From Hirsutella rhossiliensis (taxonomy: Eukaryota; Ascomycota; Sordariomycetes; Hypocreales; Ophiocordycipitaceae): DNA of 64,000 nucleotides. The notes beneath the pieces are model-generated. The model was given only the letters and a program-made list of their open reading frames with translations, was not told the DNA's origin and did not search any database. Where the stretch lies: the NCBI RefSeq assembly GCF_020360975.1, contig NW_025408681.1:558001-622000 (forward strand). The letters run 5' to 3'. Position numbers and translations under genes: made by a program. Of the stretch, positions 20,271-30,898 are shown one piece after another (position 1 is the stretch's first letter; each line of letters starts with the position of its first letter).

Positions 20271-20949
20271 GTACTGTACACTCGTCCACTACTGTAGAGG
20301 AGTAGAATGTGGCGGAGCTACGGTCTGCATCTGCAAGGCCGCATGACTCACACCACCCATGCCGGCCAGGGAACAGTTGGAAGCAACATCCCACCCCTTC
20401 GTCCTATTGTGGCTGTTCTACCCCGGACGCATGTGGAGCTGTCGTGCATAAGCCGTCAACCAACCTGCAGCAACACGTCCACAACCTTCCTCACATTGAG
20501 AACCAACAGCGATATTTGGAGCAACGCGGAACTGGATGCCGATTTCGTCCGTTTGCCCGCCGCGCCAGGACAGCATCGCTGTTGGTGTGCATGTACCTAA
20601 AAGTAGAGTTCTTGAAATGCATCTCGAAGCGGACGCGGTCTGGCAAGGTGGATTCTGGCTCTTGGTCACTTTCTCACCAACGACTCCGAGACCCCGCGTC
20701 GCCCGCCTTCATTTCCTTCCTCTTCTCATCTTCTGTTATACTTTACAGTACCCCGTCACTATCATCTCTACATTGCCCCCATCCGCACAGCCGTCGGCGG
20801 GAGGCCAGGCGCCCGCACCCTTGTAGCTGGCCATTGACACGCTCATGTTATGATTGAATCAACGGCGTCTCAGCTCCTGACACAGCAAGTCATATGGACA
20901 ATACTGTATGTGACGATTGAGCAATGATTGGACAGAATGTCCCCCACTA
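20271..20949. other. Stretch without a supported gene
   Basis: Several frames stay open for 80-180 codons on both strands, but none shows a domain, coherent codon pattern or splice structure that I can defend. Confidence 0.35.
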
Positions 20950-21056
20950 ATGAGCTGTTGCACTGTTGTGAAGCCAGAATCGCCCGCGGGTACGGTCACG
21001 GGCACCCATGATCGGGGAAGGGTCTAGGAGCGACACCCGCGTTTTCTGTGCCCAAC
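20950..21056 (+). repeat. Dispersed repeat fragment shared with 7,395-7,506
   Basis: It matches the block at 7,395-7,506 (GCACTGTTGTGAAG, CCCATGATCGG, AAGGGTCTAGGAGCGACACC) in the same orientation. The next 430 bases (21,057-21,490) show no recognisable feature. Confidence 0.6.
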
Positions 21057-21493
21057 GTAAGTTACCTTCCCTTGCTTCATACGGTCTAGGTACAGGATAA
21101 TAAAAATCGCGTACAGGACGGCTAAGGGCTCGGACATGCTATCTATGCATGCCACCCGAAAAGGGGGCGTGCAGACTTTAACCTTGTGCGAGGCTGACCC
21201 TAGCAGAATCAGGGTTTGTGCAGTGAATCTGGCTTGCAACCTGGGCGGAGCCTGCCCATAATTCGCAACGGGGTCAGGGCAATGTTTGCAACTTCAATCC
21301 TAACCGGTTAGGGCCTTGACGGATGCCACCATCCACCGCCAGCACAGCTTGGTCACAGGTTATGAGAAAGCTCTGCTTCTCAAAGCTCTCTGGGCGATGT
21401 TATGCAGTAATAGCCTGCCGCTCAGATCCCACAACTCAGACCTGGCTCAGTCGCACGATCCGCATGACTGACCGCAGGTGCTGTAGCATTCGG

Positions 21494-22034
21494 GGTCACA
21501 CACGGTCCCAGGACACACACGGTCCCAGGACATACACGGTCCCAGGACACACACGGTCCCAGGACACACATGGTCCCAGGACATACACGGTCCCAGGACA
21601 CACCGCATGACTGACGGCAGGTGCTATAGCATTCGGGGTCACACATAGTCCCAGGACATACACGGTCCCAGGACACACACGGTCCCAGGACACACAACGG
21701 TCCCAGGACACACACGGTCCCAGGACACACACGGTCCCAGGACACACACGGTCCCAGGACATACACGGTCCCAGGACACACCGCATGACTGACGGCAGGT
21801 GCTATAGCATTCGGGGTCACACATAGTCCCAGGACACACATGGTCCCAGGACACACACGGTCCCAGGACACACATGGTCCCAGGACACACACGGTCCCAG
21901 GACACACAACGGTCCCAGGACACACACGGTCCCAGGACACACATGGTCCCAGGACACACACGGTCCCAGGACACACACGGTCCCAGGACACAATTGGATC
22001 CCAGGACAGGACACACATGGTCCCAGGACACATC
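21494..22034. repeat. 17-bp minisatellite with higher-order structure
   Basis: A 17-bp unit (GGTCCCAGGACACACAC and close variants) is repeated about 25-30 times. A separate segment starting CGCATGACTGACGGCAGGTG interrupts the array at about 21,602 and 21,781, with a diverged version near 21,462, giving a higher-order period of about 179 bp. Since 17 is not a multiple of 3 and the unit contains no stop in any frame, frames on both strands stay open for up to about 200 codons, each encoding a 17-residue repeat (for example CVLGPCVSWDRVCPGTV). I treat these frames as a by-product of the unit, not as genes. Confidence 0.9.
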
Positions 22035-22049
22035 TGGGGTCTCAGGTCT

Positions 22050-22740
22050 CATCGAAGCCGGCCGTCGCCATTTCGACATCGTCCTCCCCGTGGCCGGCCA
22101 TGACTCTCCGCGATGCAGCGCGGCGGTCGCTTTCCCGGACCACGGTTATATCTTGTACCGGTATGCTTTGGATGATCCTCTCCCTCCTTCGAAGCACTCA
22201 TCTGCTGCGACTTGATGGCCCTGACCTGATTTTGCGGTGGTAGTGCGGCCCCGGAAAATACCCGCCCTACATATTTATCCGTCTCGCCTCGTTCCGGGTT
22301 ACCAGGCGGCCTCCAGCTCGGCCGTCGAGCGCAGCACGGATTGTTGGAACCGACAGAGCTGTTGCATCATCGCCATGAGCTCCGGCGACTTAGCCGCCAT
22401 CTGATTCGAGTCCACTGCACCTCGGACAACGTCGATCAGCCGCGTTGCGTTTCCGATGCTGATAGACTGATACGTCACTGTAGATTCTGCGCCCGCATCG
22501 TCCCTCCCACGTGTCCGACCGTCGGATAGCCATCTCCGGAGGTGGATGCCCATCTCTTGGCGTCGCGTTCTGCGTCTTCGGCTGGTCGTCGAAGCAGTTG
22601 CACGTTATTGATGAGACATGATATTCTCGGAGCCAGCGCCTTTCGCGCCCGCGCCCAGATGCTGTTGATGTCGCCCATTTCTTCGCACAGGAAGAGCTCC
22701 CATGGTACAAATAGCGCAAGTTGCTGCACGGCTGCCTTTC
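22050..22740 (-). pseudogene. Helitron Rep/helicase fragment, copy 2
   Basis: The nucleotide sequence parallels positions 20-740 in the same orientation. The protein readings match: LALFVPWELFLCEEMGDINS, LLRRPAEDAERDAKRWAS, SIGNATRLIDVVRGAVDSNQ, MQQLCRFQQSVLRSTAELEA. It lacks the GC-rich expansions of copy 1 and has its own frame breaks. The sequence up to about 22,900 (minus-strand MRKPFRRRIWEIP) may be further Helitron or flanking sequence. Confidence 0.6.
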
Positions 22741-22959
22741 AATGGTGAAAAAAAAATTGGGATCTCCCATATCCGCCGGCGAAACGGTTTCCGCATAATC
22801 CCCCGACGACACGAATCCTCATCGTCGTGGGCAAAGTCCTGCTCAGGTCGCCGTCAAGGCAGACGGTGGCCTGCTTTCCCGGCCGCCTGAGCACCTGAAC
22901 CCAACGTCTTCCTGGCGGCCGCCCATCCTCGACAGGGCCTCTCCCAACCTGCACAGCTC

Positions 22960-23349
22960 CCGTCGTTGCTATCGCGTTTGAGTCTGACGAGCGATACGTA
23001 GTCGTACAGGTACAGGCCTAGCAGGAGCTCTCCACGGTGCTGATATGCCTTGACGTGGGAGCTCCTGAGGCCTGCTTCTTCGACGACGATCGACCCATCC
23101 AGGGGATCATCTGCCAAGCCTCTCGCTGCGAGCCGTTGTAGAAACCTGTTTTTGAACACTTCGTTATACGCGCCCTTGACGTCGAAGCTCACAAGACCAA
23201 GCACTTTTCCCATTCGCCATGTTTTGTAAATGTTCTCTTGCAGGAGCACGAGCCTGCTCTGCGAAACCCCTCTTCCTGGCTCCAAAGCGGTTAGTAGGCA
23301 ACAGCCCAAACGTTTCCATCGCAAAGGAAATCCGCTCGGCCATCTGTTG
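22960..23349 (-). pseudogene. LINE-A-related RT fragment (N-terminal half of RT)
   Basis: The minus strand reads MAERISFAMETFGLLPTNRF, then VLLQENIYKTWRMGKVLGLV, then SFDVKGAYNEVFKNRFLQRL. These align with AERISYAVEAHGLLPANHF, VLLQERIYKAWRMGRVLSLI and SFDVKGAYNGVCKERLLDRM of LINE-A. It has frame breaks and is truncated on both sides. It sits on the 3' side of an RNase H fragment, so it is a separate fragment and not part of the same copy. Confidence 0.7.
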
Positions 23350-23407
23350 CGAAGACCATTGCGCCACGCAGGCAAAGTGGAACGCGCTCGCTGCAATTGA
23401 CACATAT
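23350..23407 (-). repeat. Fragment of the SINE-like element found at 30,899-31,158
   Basis: The reverse complement contains GTGTCAATTGCAGCG, GCGTTCCACTTT and GCCTGCGTGGCGCAATGG. The same strings occur in the same order at about 31,077-31,135. The fragment ends exactly where LINE sequence starts. Confidence 0.6.
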
Positions 23408-23719
23408 CTGATGTCTGTCTTTCTTCCCGACACCATCACCGCCTCCAGAAGACTCCAAATGGGAGGGTAAAATAGTGTACGCCTGCGACCGGAACAGACT
23501 GCCACCGAAGACACAGTCGAACGAGCACGCCAAACCTCTAGTCGCAAAACGGGTTACAAGTTCTCAATATTAGCTAAAGAGTCACTAGATGGACACACTT
23601 GGACTCTCAGCCATCGACCAGACAAGGAGTGCGCTGAGCACAACCACTCACCAAGCGGGGACCCGTCGGCGCGCCCAGTGCATCGCCGACTCGAAGAGCG
23701 CGACGCTACAAATATTTCA

Positions 23720-25330
23720 GATCTTGTGGCGTCTGGTAGTCCTCGGGATATCATAACATACCTTCATAACCATTCGAATACCTTGCCAGCCAACGAGACA
23801 TTTACAATCGGATTGCGGCGACGAGAAGGGACCTACACCAAGGCCGGAGCAGCATTCAAGCACTGGTTGGTCAGCTGCATAATGAGGGCATCTGGTGCCG
23901 GGTTCGAAAAGATGTAGACAATCGTTTGACAGGCATATTTTTCGCCACCCGGATTCTGTTGCATCGATGCGTCGTATATCTGTAGGATTGTGCACTGGCC
24001 AGACTGTTGGCGTGCCCGCCTGATTACCTCCAATGCCGAGCAGTTGCTCGTCATGATCGTCAAATCTCGGCGACGCAGTCCAGCCGGCCAGCGCCGTTGC
24101 CACTGCCGCGATTTCTGCTATGTACCGGTTCTGCTCATCCCTCAATCCGAGGGTGACCGAGTAGCTGGCCAGCTCGCTCGTGCTGTTGAGGCTAGTGTCG
24201 TGAACGACACCTCCCATTCCAACCACGCTCTGCGAGCTGGGAGTGGCGACGACGATATCTTCCACGTCGTTTGGCTTGACCACCTGTATCTGATCCCGCT
24301 CGCCCACGACGCGGTCGTTCCGTGGTGCCAGAGAGTACTCGTGGATGATCTCCATTCGCTCTGTGTCTGACTCCGCGATGATCGAGGCAATCCTTCGCAT
24401 CGACGAGACGAGTCGCTTGCTCGCTCTGACCTTTGATAGCGTCCGCAGGCTGATCTAGAACCTCGCCGCGACTTGACCGTGCCGTTCTCGAAACGATGCG
24501 ATGCCGGCCTCAGCCTCGGCTATCACTGTTGCAACTGTGCCGGAGGCTCCCGTGACAGCCTGTTCCCCAACCTTCTGGGCCCTGTCTAGCTAAGCCGCCT
24601 CTCTCACGCCGCACGTCTGCATCCACACACTGGAGGCGTAGTGCATGGTTGGTGCTACCGTCGCGACAAACAGTTTTCTCGCCATTTGCAGGATATCGTC
24701 TTCAGTCTTCGCAAAGACATGCGGCCGTGAGCCCTTTGGCGGCCGCTCTAACTATCTGCTCCATGCACCGAAAGCTTCGTGCCCATGACCACCCCTAGGA
24801 GTTTCACGCTGCTCTTCGGTATGACCTCTTGTCGTTTGGTCATGAACGGTGTGTCGCTGTCGCAGGTGCGCTCCATTACTCTTGTGAAGTGAATGATAGT
24901 CGTTCTGTCCGCTTCAAACGTTGCGCCGCTGCATCTTTCCCACTGGAGCGCTTCGGCAATGATTGATTGGATGCCCTCTCGGTTCGCCTCCGCCGTTGGC
25001 CCCGTCACCGAGGCTGAGTGAGTAGTAGTCCACCAACGCGATCACGCCACCTTTTGCATTGATGCGTCTCTGCACCAAGTCTGTGTTGAAGAACAGGAAC
25101 GCAATTGGCGACAGTGGTGATCCTTGCGGCAGACCTGCTTGGGGCAAGACTTGTTGCTCGGACGTGTCCCCGTTCACTACCACTGAGGCCGTCCGTCCCG
25201 GAGCAGAATGCATCCATCCTATCCACCAGTCTATCTAGTATCCCCCTCGATTCATCCTCTCCAGCACTCGCTCTTTGCAGACCCCTTTGGTCGCGTGAAG
25301 GTGGAGCAAGCTGAATAATCGATTTACCGC
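23720..25330 (-). pseudogene. LINE-A-related fragment: RT palm through RNase H
   Basis: RT is read from about 25,290: LPQAGLPQGSPLSPIAFLFF and QRRINAKGGVIALVDYYSLS. The catalytic FVDD of LINE-A is replaced by VDYY, so one Asp is lost. A connection region follows (RCSGATFEADRTTIIHFTRV, SSVKLLGVVMG), then RNase H (MERMEIIHEYSL-type block at about 24,340, GMGGVVHDTSLNSTSELASY, GLRDEQNRYIAEIAAVATAL). Several frame breaks occur and it is cut near 23,720. Positions 23,408-23,719 between the pieces show nothing clear. Confidence 0.75.
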
Positions 25331-25527
25331 CGTCTGCCACTGTGCTAGGTGCCACGCCGGCGCTCCACAGCTTGTTGCTAGGACTCGCTGCTCCTGCCTC
25401 AGTCAGGACTGGCTCTATCGCTTCGTGATGGTTTGCTCACTTCACAGGGCTCGAACGTGCGCGGGGTTGAATATCGGATCTGATTTTGCGTGGCGGAAGT
25501 TCCAGGAGGAACTGGCGTAGAACTCTC

Positions 25528-25540
25528 CCGGGCTCATAAC
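25528..25540 (-). promoter_or_regulatory. Third Copia-type primer-binding site
   Basis: On the minus strand GTTATGAGCCCGG follows GGTGCAATA. No gag follows on the lower side (LINE sequence begins within about 200 bases), so this is the remnant of an LTR-plus-leader fragment whose LTR should lie above 25,541. Confidence 0.5.
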
Positions 25541-26230
25541 TATTGCACCAAAGTAGAACGCGCGCTCCAACAAGTGGTGCGCAATTGACAGTTATGGCAT
25601 TTGGTCTGTGTGACAGACAATACTACTTTGGCAAGCTCGATAGGCGGGTAAGCCACAGATCTTCTATGTATCGCCGACTCGGACAAACATGCAGCATAAT
25701 GTTCAGCCGCTCAGTACTGGGCGTGGGAACGAGTGAAATCAGTGTCTTAGAAAATGGTGCCAACTTAGTCATTAATGGTTTTGTCGATACCCTGCACACA
25801 AGCTGGGTAAAGCCTGTCGCTGTTTACCGGCAACTCAGGGCAGCCAAGGGCCTCAGGCGGTGATCCGGCAGCTCAGGGCAGCTCAGGTCATCAGGGCAGC
25901 CCAGGGCGGCTCAGGATCGGCTCAGGGCGGCTCAGGGTACTTCGAGGGAGCCCGGGCTGTGCTCAGGAAAATGTATGTGCAGGTGAATTTCCGAGGTCCG
26001 AGGGGTAGATTCTGGTTGCTGTGTTGTGTAGGTGAGATAATTGAAGGATGATGCTGAAGCTTCGGATTCTCGCTGCCAGCTCTTTTCGTACTCGAGATTG
26101 GCTGCACGACGGCTTTGTCGGGAAGAGGTAAGATAGGAGCGTGCTTGAAGTAGCTTTATAAAATACTACTTGGTTCGCCCTATGAATATTTGTCCATGTT
26201 ATCCATCATGCTGTAAGTAGGAGGAGCGAG
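25541..26230. other. Probable LTR remnant and short GC-rich tandem repeats
   Basis: The lower part should contain the LTR that goes with the primer-binding site at 25,528, but its ends are not definable. From about 25,826 to 25,945 a 10-bp motif (CAGCTCAGGG / CGGCTCAGGG) is loosely repeated about ten times. No gene is supported. Confidence 0.35.
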
Positions 26231-26263
26231 TTGGCCCTCAATAGTTACAAATGCGGTACACTA

Positions 26264-28020
26264 TTATTCCTCACTCATTTTGCGCCACTGTTGTTTGACC
26301 GCCGACACCGTCCGATTGAGCTTGGAAGCGATCCAGGACTCCGACTTGTTCTCCCTCTTCCATGCTCTTAGGCGACGTTCCTCTAGCGCTGACCACCGGC
26401 GGCGCTTGCAGCACCTCCTTTTACCGCTTTTGACGATTAGAGGATCGTCCTCGTCGTCGCTACCAGAAATGCTATTATCACTCCCATTGCGATTCTCGTC
26501 GATAGGACTCAGAGACTCTGCGTTGGCAGGTACTCTGCGACTGCTCTCTGGAGCCGTAGACCTTCCGCGCAAGTTGTAATGCCGCTTCAGAGTGTTGCTC
26601 ACGGGTTGGCTATGCCTTGCCTTGCCCGAAACATCCTTAGGGAATGGGTTGGATAGTAAGGACAGTGCTTCAAAGAGAGCTGCACGAAAAATCGCGCATG
26701 ATTTACATTGTCCAGATTGTTCCATCTCTTGCGTTCCACGGAACGATATTGCGGAATGGGGCCCATTTTGCAGCGACCGCTGTGTGCCGTCTAGGGAGGT
26801 TGACTCGTCGTCGCAGAAGAGAAGCAATAGGGTCAGAGCCAAAGCTTGCAGGAGAACTGATAAGGCCGCCCTGATGAGCCGCGGTTGGATGGGAGCCGCT
26901 CGTGGGATAGCGGGCAAGTGCCCTCACAGCCGATCGATTGTCATCGAGATCGTGACTGCCATTGAGGCGACGAGTCTCCAATAGTTGAGGGTCCTGGTCT
27001 TGAAAATCAATCCCATCGTCGACTGGGATCAAGGCACTATCGTAAACACCCGGTTGATGCAGCAAAGTGCGACGTTCAGCCGCGGAGGGTAACTTTAGAC
27101 GTTTTGTTTCCTGTTGATCATCAACGCCACTGCCATGATGGCTGTCCCCCAGTAATCGCTTTGTCCTGTTGGATATCGGTGCGATGACGTGCTGTTGACC
27201 TTCATTTAGCCAATGCTGGAAGCCCGCATCGTCATCAAGGAGGCTCTTCAGAGAGGCTCTCAGCATTGGCAGGTGCAGGAGCAGATGCGCTCGAGCCCGG
27301 CGAGGAAAGAGGGGAGGAGTGAGGACCTCTGAGTTGGTCTATACCGAGCCTTGAAAGATCCGCCGACTGCTTGGCGGTACCGGCTTTGGGCCAGGTCAAC
27401 GCTGTCTGGATCAAATTGTCATCGGCAACATCTGCCGGAGGGACCATCACTGCTGCCGGAGCGGCCGGGTCCATCAGCGTTGGAGACTTCTCAGTGGCCT
27501 TGCTATCCCCCTTCTGGATATCTTCCACCCGTACGATGGAACCTGAATAAAATTCTGTCAGTCCCGCGAAATGAACAGTGTGGCAGGGGTTGACTACCTG
27601 ATATTGCCTGAGGATTGTCCGCTGCAAGCTGAGCCGCCGCAGGCTTCAACGCACTGCCGAGGTGTTCGTCGACTTCTTCGCCACCAGCATTGGAAGCATA
27701 ACACCTGTTCATGGGGTGCGAGACAAACTGCATGTCATCGGACCAATCGTGGCCGGACCAATCGAGCGCCATCACGACTTCCTGGTCTTTGAAATGTCAG
27801 CAGTAATTTATCTCAGTACGATTTCCCTTCAGCGGCATACCGTTCATCTTCGACAAGCCTTCTGCATTATGCTGTGAATAGTGGTCTTCACCGCAAGTTT
27901 CTAGTAACGTGGCATCATGACGACGCTCCTTGGGCGCGAGATCTGGGTGTTTTTTCTTTCGCTGCCTTTGCGGCAGGGGAACATATGGTTTGAACTTCAG
28001 GAGCGGCCATGATGTTTGGA
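26264..28020 (-). pseudogene. Fungal gene with Myb/SANT-like C-terminus, probably decayed
   Basis: The probable start is ATG at 28,020 (MAAPEVQTICSPAAKAAKEK). A base seems lost in the A-run near 27,955, after which HPDLAPKERRHDATLLETCG and EDHYSQHNAEGLSKMN follow. An intron (GTATGC donor, GCTGAC branch, about 27,785-27,838) joins N to DQEVVMALDWSGHDWSDDMQ. A second intron (about 27,544-27,596, GTAGTC donor, CTGAC branch, CAG) joins NPQAISG to SIVRVEDIQKGDSK. Near 27,250 the frame shifts to SLLDDDAGFQHWLNEGQQHV. The last block (26,640-26,264) has an acidic linker and a basic tryptophan-rich domain, RRRWSALEERRLRAW to IASKLNRTVSAVKQQWRKM, typical of Myb/SANT-like DNA binding. The join into this last exon is unresolved. 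Probably nuclear, possibly a transcriptional regulator; two frame breaks suggest a pseudogene. Confidence 0.6.
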
Positions 28021-30139
28021 GACCAGATGCGTGCGTAGTCTGTACTAAAGGTATGAGAAAGGGGGAGAGGAAAGCTGAGGTGGGAAGCCTTCCATATTTA
28101 TCAAGGGGGGCAGTCACCCTCTCGCGGCGCGTCAACCAGATACCCAGTAGCAAGGGACTTTGAGCTGAGGTCGGACAAGTCGTTCTGCAAACAATTCCAT
28201 CGCCGAGAGGTAGGAGCCGCAGGATCGAGACCGTTCCATATCAGTCATTCCCCTCTGCCACTGTCCCTGAAGGTTACTAAATTTGGCTCCGACGATGGTC
28301 AGCTCTCGGAACGACAGGGGACTAAATCGACCTCCCGTTCCCGCCTGATTCCAGCTGCAACGCACGACCAATGGCGGAGTCTGCAGCGCTGCAGCTACTT
28401 GGACTGGCAGGACCGGCGAAAAGAGAGATTCGGGCCGACCGATTCGCAAGGCAGAATCCATGGGCGCCGCTGGTTGCACGCTCTTGGGCCCCCTGACAGC
28501 TCACGTCCCAACACTTTCACAAGGGTGCGAACATGGAATATCACCCTCGCAGGGCAAGGCCATTGCATCCTGCGGGCTTACCCATAGAAGGCCCGGTTGA
28601 GTCACACCGATCAGGTTTTGCAATGCCATCCTCGCCCCTTTACGACGGGTTAGCGGCGGGAGGATCGTCAGGACCCGGTCCGGTCCAGTACCAACAAAGC
28701 AGGCTGTGCAGGACGCTTCAAGGTGATTTGTGCCTTGAAAACTGCCAGCCCGCCGACGGTGGGCATGTGATATGATACGCGTCCTACCCAGATCCTTCTC
28801 GGTACAGTTTCCCATATTTGGGGTTAAACGTGATCGGCTCGGAGCTGCAAAGTTGCTGTATCTTAATTCATAGCCAGGAGGATTCGGCAGTCTGTCCCAC
28901 GGTGGCAGGCTCGCGCCCTCGAAAGGAAAGTCCTGTTGGTGTTTTGGCCTGATGAGCAAGATTATTAGTAAGGGCCTCGTGCTTGGATGTAGGCTACTGC
29001 GAGTCCATCCTCTTTCAGTTCTGCCTCGTCATACTTACCGTCAACAACGCGTTCGGTCAAAAGTCCGTAGGGATTTATCCCTGCCGCCTAACCGGCGAGC
29101 CGATGGTTCGTCCCCCCGCTGCATAATGAGAATCAAGCTCGGAGAGACGATCCATTCATCAATGCGTGAGAAACGTCACTCGTTGGTCGAGGCGGTGTAG
29201 GACTGACGAAGATCCCTGCCATTCGGAAACCTTGCCCAGCGCAGGCTTCAGTGCCGCCCCAAGAAGTCGATCGGGAGAGGCGAGACGAGATGGGACATTG
29301 GTGTGTCCCAAAACCCCGGTCAAACTGTTGATTATGTGATTTCGGTTCGGCGTTAGGGGCCGGCTGCGTTCCTGCTCTCTTGATTTCTCTCGGAGAATCC
29401 TTGCGGTTGCGCACGACGATTGATGTCAATGTCGATAAGGCCTCCCTACTCTTGCACCAAGCATCAGCGGGTGAGCAAGACTCCGCCCTCATTTCCTATT
29501 CCGGGTCCGTTCGCATTGATAGACCTTCTCGGCCTCTTAAGAGTATCCCGTATTTCCAAGAGAGGCAAAATCGATATGTAGAGGAACGTTAACACCGAAG
29601 CACGAAGTCAGCGCCCGCGGTGTCTAGCCACTCTTATCCGCATAGGGAAATTGGCAATTGCATGTGGCGTGGCTTTGCCTGATTCAGTAATTTTGAACAG
29701 CCAAACCAATGCGCATCTAGTTGCATCACATCCGCCGTGCTCTTCCTTTGGCGAGATGTCGGGGCGTTGGTTGTACGGCCAAGGAGGATGGTGGGCGAGC
29801 CGGTCGCGAAGCCGACATCGTGGAAGCCCATAGAGAGAAAAGTTTCGAGTCGCCGGTGGCTTTGTGGCAGATATGGCGAGGCTGAAGAACAAAACCTCCC
29901 AAGTGTAGTTGCGAGGTAATTCTCGTCGTGTGGCAATGACTGATGGGCGAAGGAACAGCGCGTAGTTGAAAAGATGACTAAGTCAACATGAAAAGGAAGA
30001 ACATCCATGGTACATGAGGAATACCTGGGCAGGACCTGGGCTTTTATGGGTGACGCAGAAGCGGCGGGGAATGGAGGGGCCGAAGATTGCCCGATGGGGC
30101 AACCACCGAATGTGGTGGGCCAAGACCACCATTTCCGGA
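28021..30139. other. Two kilobases without a recognisable gene
   Basis: Base composition is ordinary and several frames are open for 70-150 codons on the minus strand (for example 28,959-28,501 and 29,492-29,133). None has a domain, a convincing start or splice context, or a homologous second copy in the window. It may be unique host intergenic DNA, or a gene too decayed for me to recognise. Confidence 0.35.
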
Positions 30140-30374
30140 GGCGGACAAGCCGTCTTAACTTTTACTAATAAGTTAATACTAAACAATAAAGTATTAATCC
30201 TTTTATTAGTTACTACCTTAGAGGATAAACGTATCTATATTATTCTATAGAAATAATAGTAGTAGTTTAAGTATTAACTAGGTAGCGAAACCTTATAGAA
30301 TCCCTATAAATTCCTTTAAGAATATAAGAATAAGGTAAGGGTATATATAATAGCGCTTAATCCTAAGCTAATCC
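30140..30374. other. Short RIPed AT-rich segment before the first Copia-alpha LTR
   Basis: Composition changes abruptly at about 30,140, after CCGGAGGCGGACAAGCCG. From there CpA and TpG are almost absent up to the LTR at 30,375. It resembles the main AT-rich block beginning at 31,159, so it is probably a RIPed repeat remnant of unknown identity. Confidence 0.6.
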
Positions 30375-30851
30375 TGTCGCGAAGCGTGGCCTGATTTCGC
30401 AGTTCTCGGAGATATCCCTTGGCACGAGGGACCTAGGAAGCTGAAAAACAGGTTTTAAGGAAGGAGCTAAAAGGAGGTGCAGAGAGGAGGGTGGGGGCAA
30501 GAGGGGAAGCAGAAGTGGCGATGGCTTCCTATGGAGGTGGCGAGAGATAAGACGGATGTGCCGGCAACGGCTGGAAAGGAGGGGAAAAACCGGCAAAAAG
30601 CTCGGTAGTTAAAAGGACATTAGTAGCTTCTTTAAGCAGGATCTTCTTTGTTAATTGAGATGCTAGACGGGTATAAAGAGGGGCGTTGGATAGAGGAAAG
30701 AAGGACAATCAAGAAAATACAACAATCACTCCCCTACCTTTATTGCTGCCCCCGCAAGATTCAAACATCTCTGCCCTGCCTGTCCGACCCCTTACTTCTA
30801 CTTTTACCTTCGTGCATTTTATATGCACTTCTCGCATCTCTCTTCGCGAGA
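30375..30851 (+). repeat. Copia-alpha LTR (477 bp), little mutated
   Basis: It starts TGTCGCGAAGCGTGGCC and ends CTTCTCGCATCTCTCTTCGC plus GAGA. The termini are inverted (TGTCGCGAAG / TCTCGCGAAG). It is followed by a primer-binding site and 46 bases of leader, then by unrelated sequence. It is thus a 5' LTR of a truncated element. Five further copies lie at 37,391, 39,487, 45,086, 49,282 and 53,796. This copy keeps many CpA and TpG dinucleotides and best represents the unmutated family. Confidence 0.88.
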
Positions 30852-30865
30852 GTTATGAGCCCGGG
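30852..30865 (+). promoter_or_regulatory. Copia-alpha primer-binding site
   Basis: GTTATGAGCCCGGG immediately follows the LTR. The same site in copy 1 (39,950) reads GTTATAAGCCCGGG, a TpG to TpA change as expected from RIP. It is complementary to the initiator tRNA-Met anticodon arm. Confidence 0.75.
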
Positions 30866-30898
30866 AGGGGGTGGCAAACTACCCCCTGCAACTTCCGG

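Noticed and set aside
20309..20857. 182-codon plus-strand frame and overlapping minus-strand frames
   Set aside because: There is no recognisable motif, and competing frames are similarly long; a chance open frame is more likely.
21494..22034. CRISPR array
   Set aside because: The repeats are directly adjacent 17-bp units without unique spacers, and the window is fungal.
21422..22215. Long open frames of up to about 200 codons on both strands rich in Cys, Trp, Val and Pro
   Set aside because: They arise automatically from a 17-bp repeat unit without stops in any frame; several phases and both strands are open equally.
28132..30008. Series of minus-strand frames of 70-150 codons
   Set aside because: None joins to a neighbour by plausible introns and none shows family motifs, so I leave the region as unassigned.
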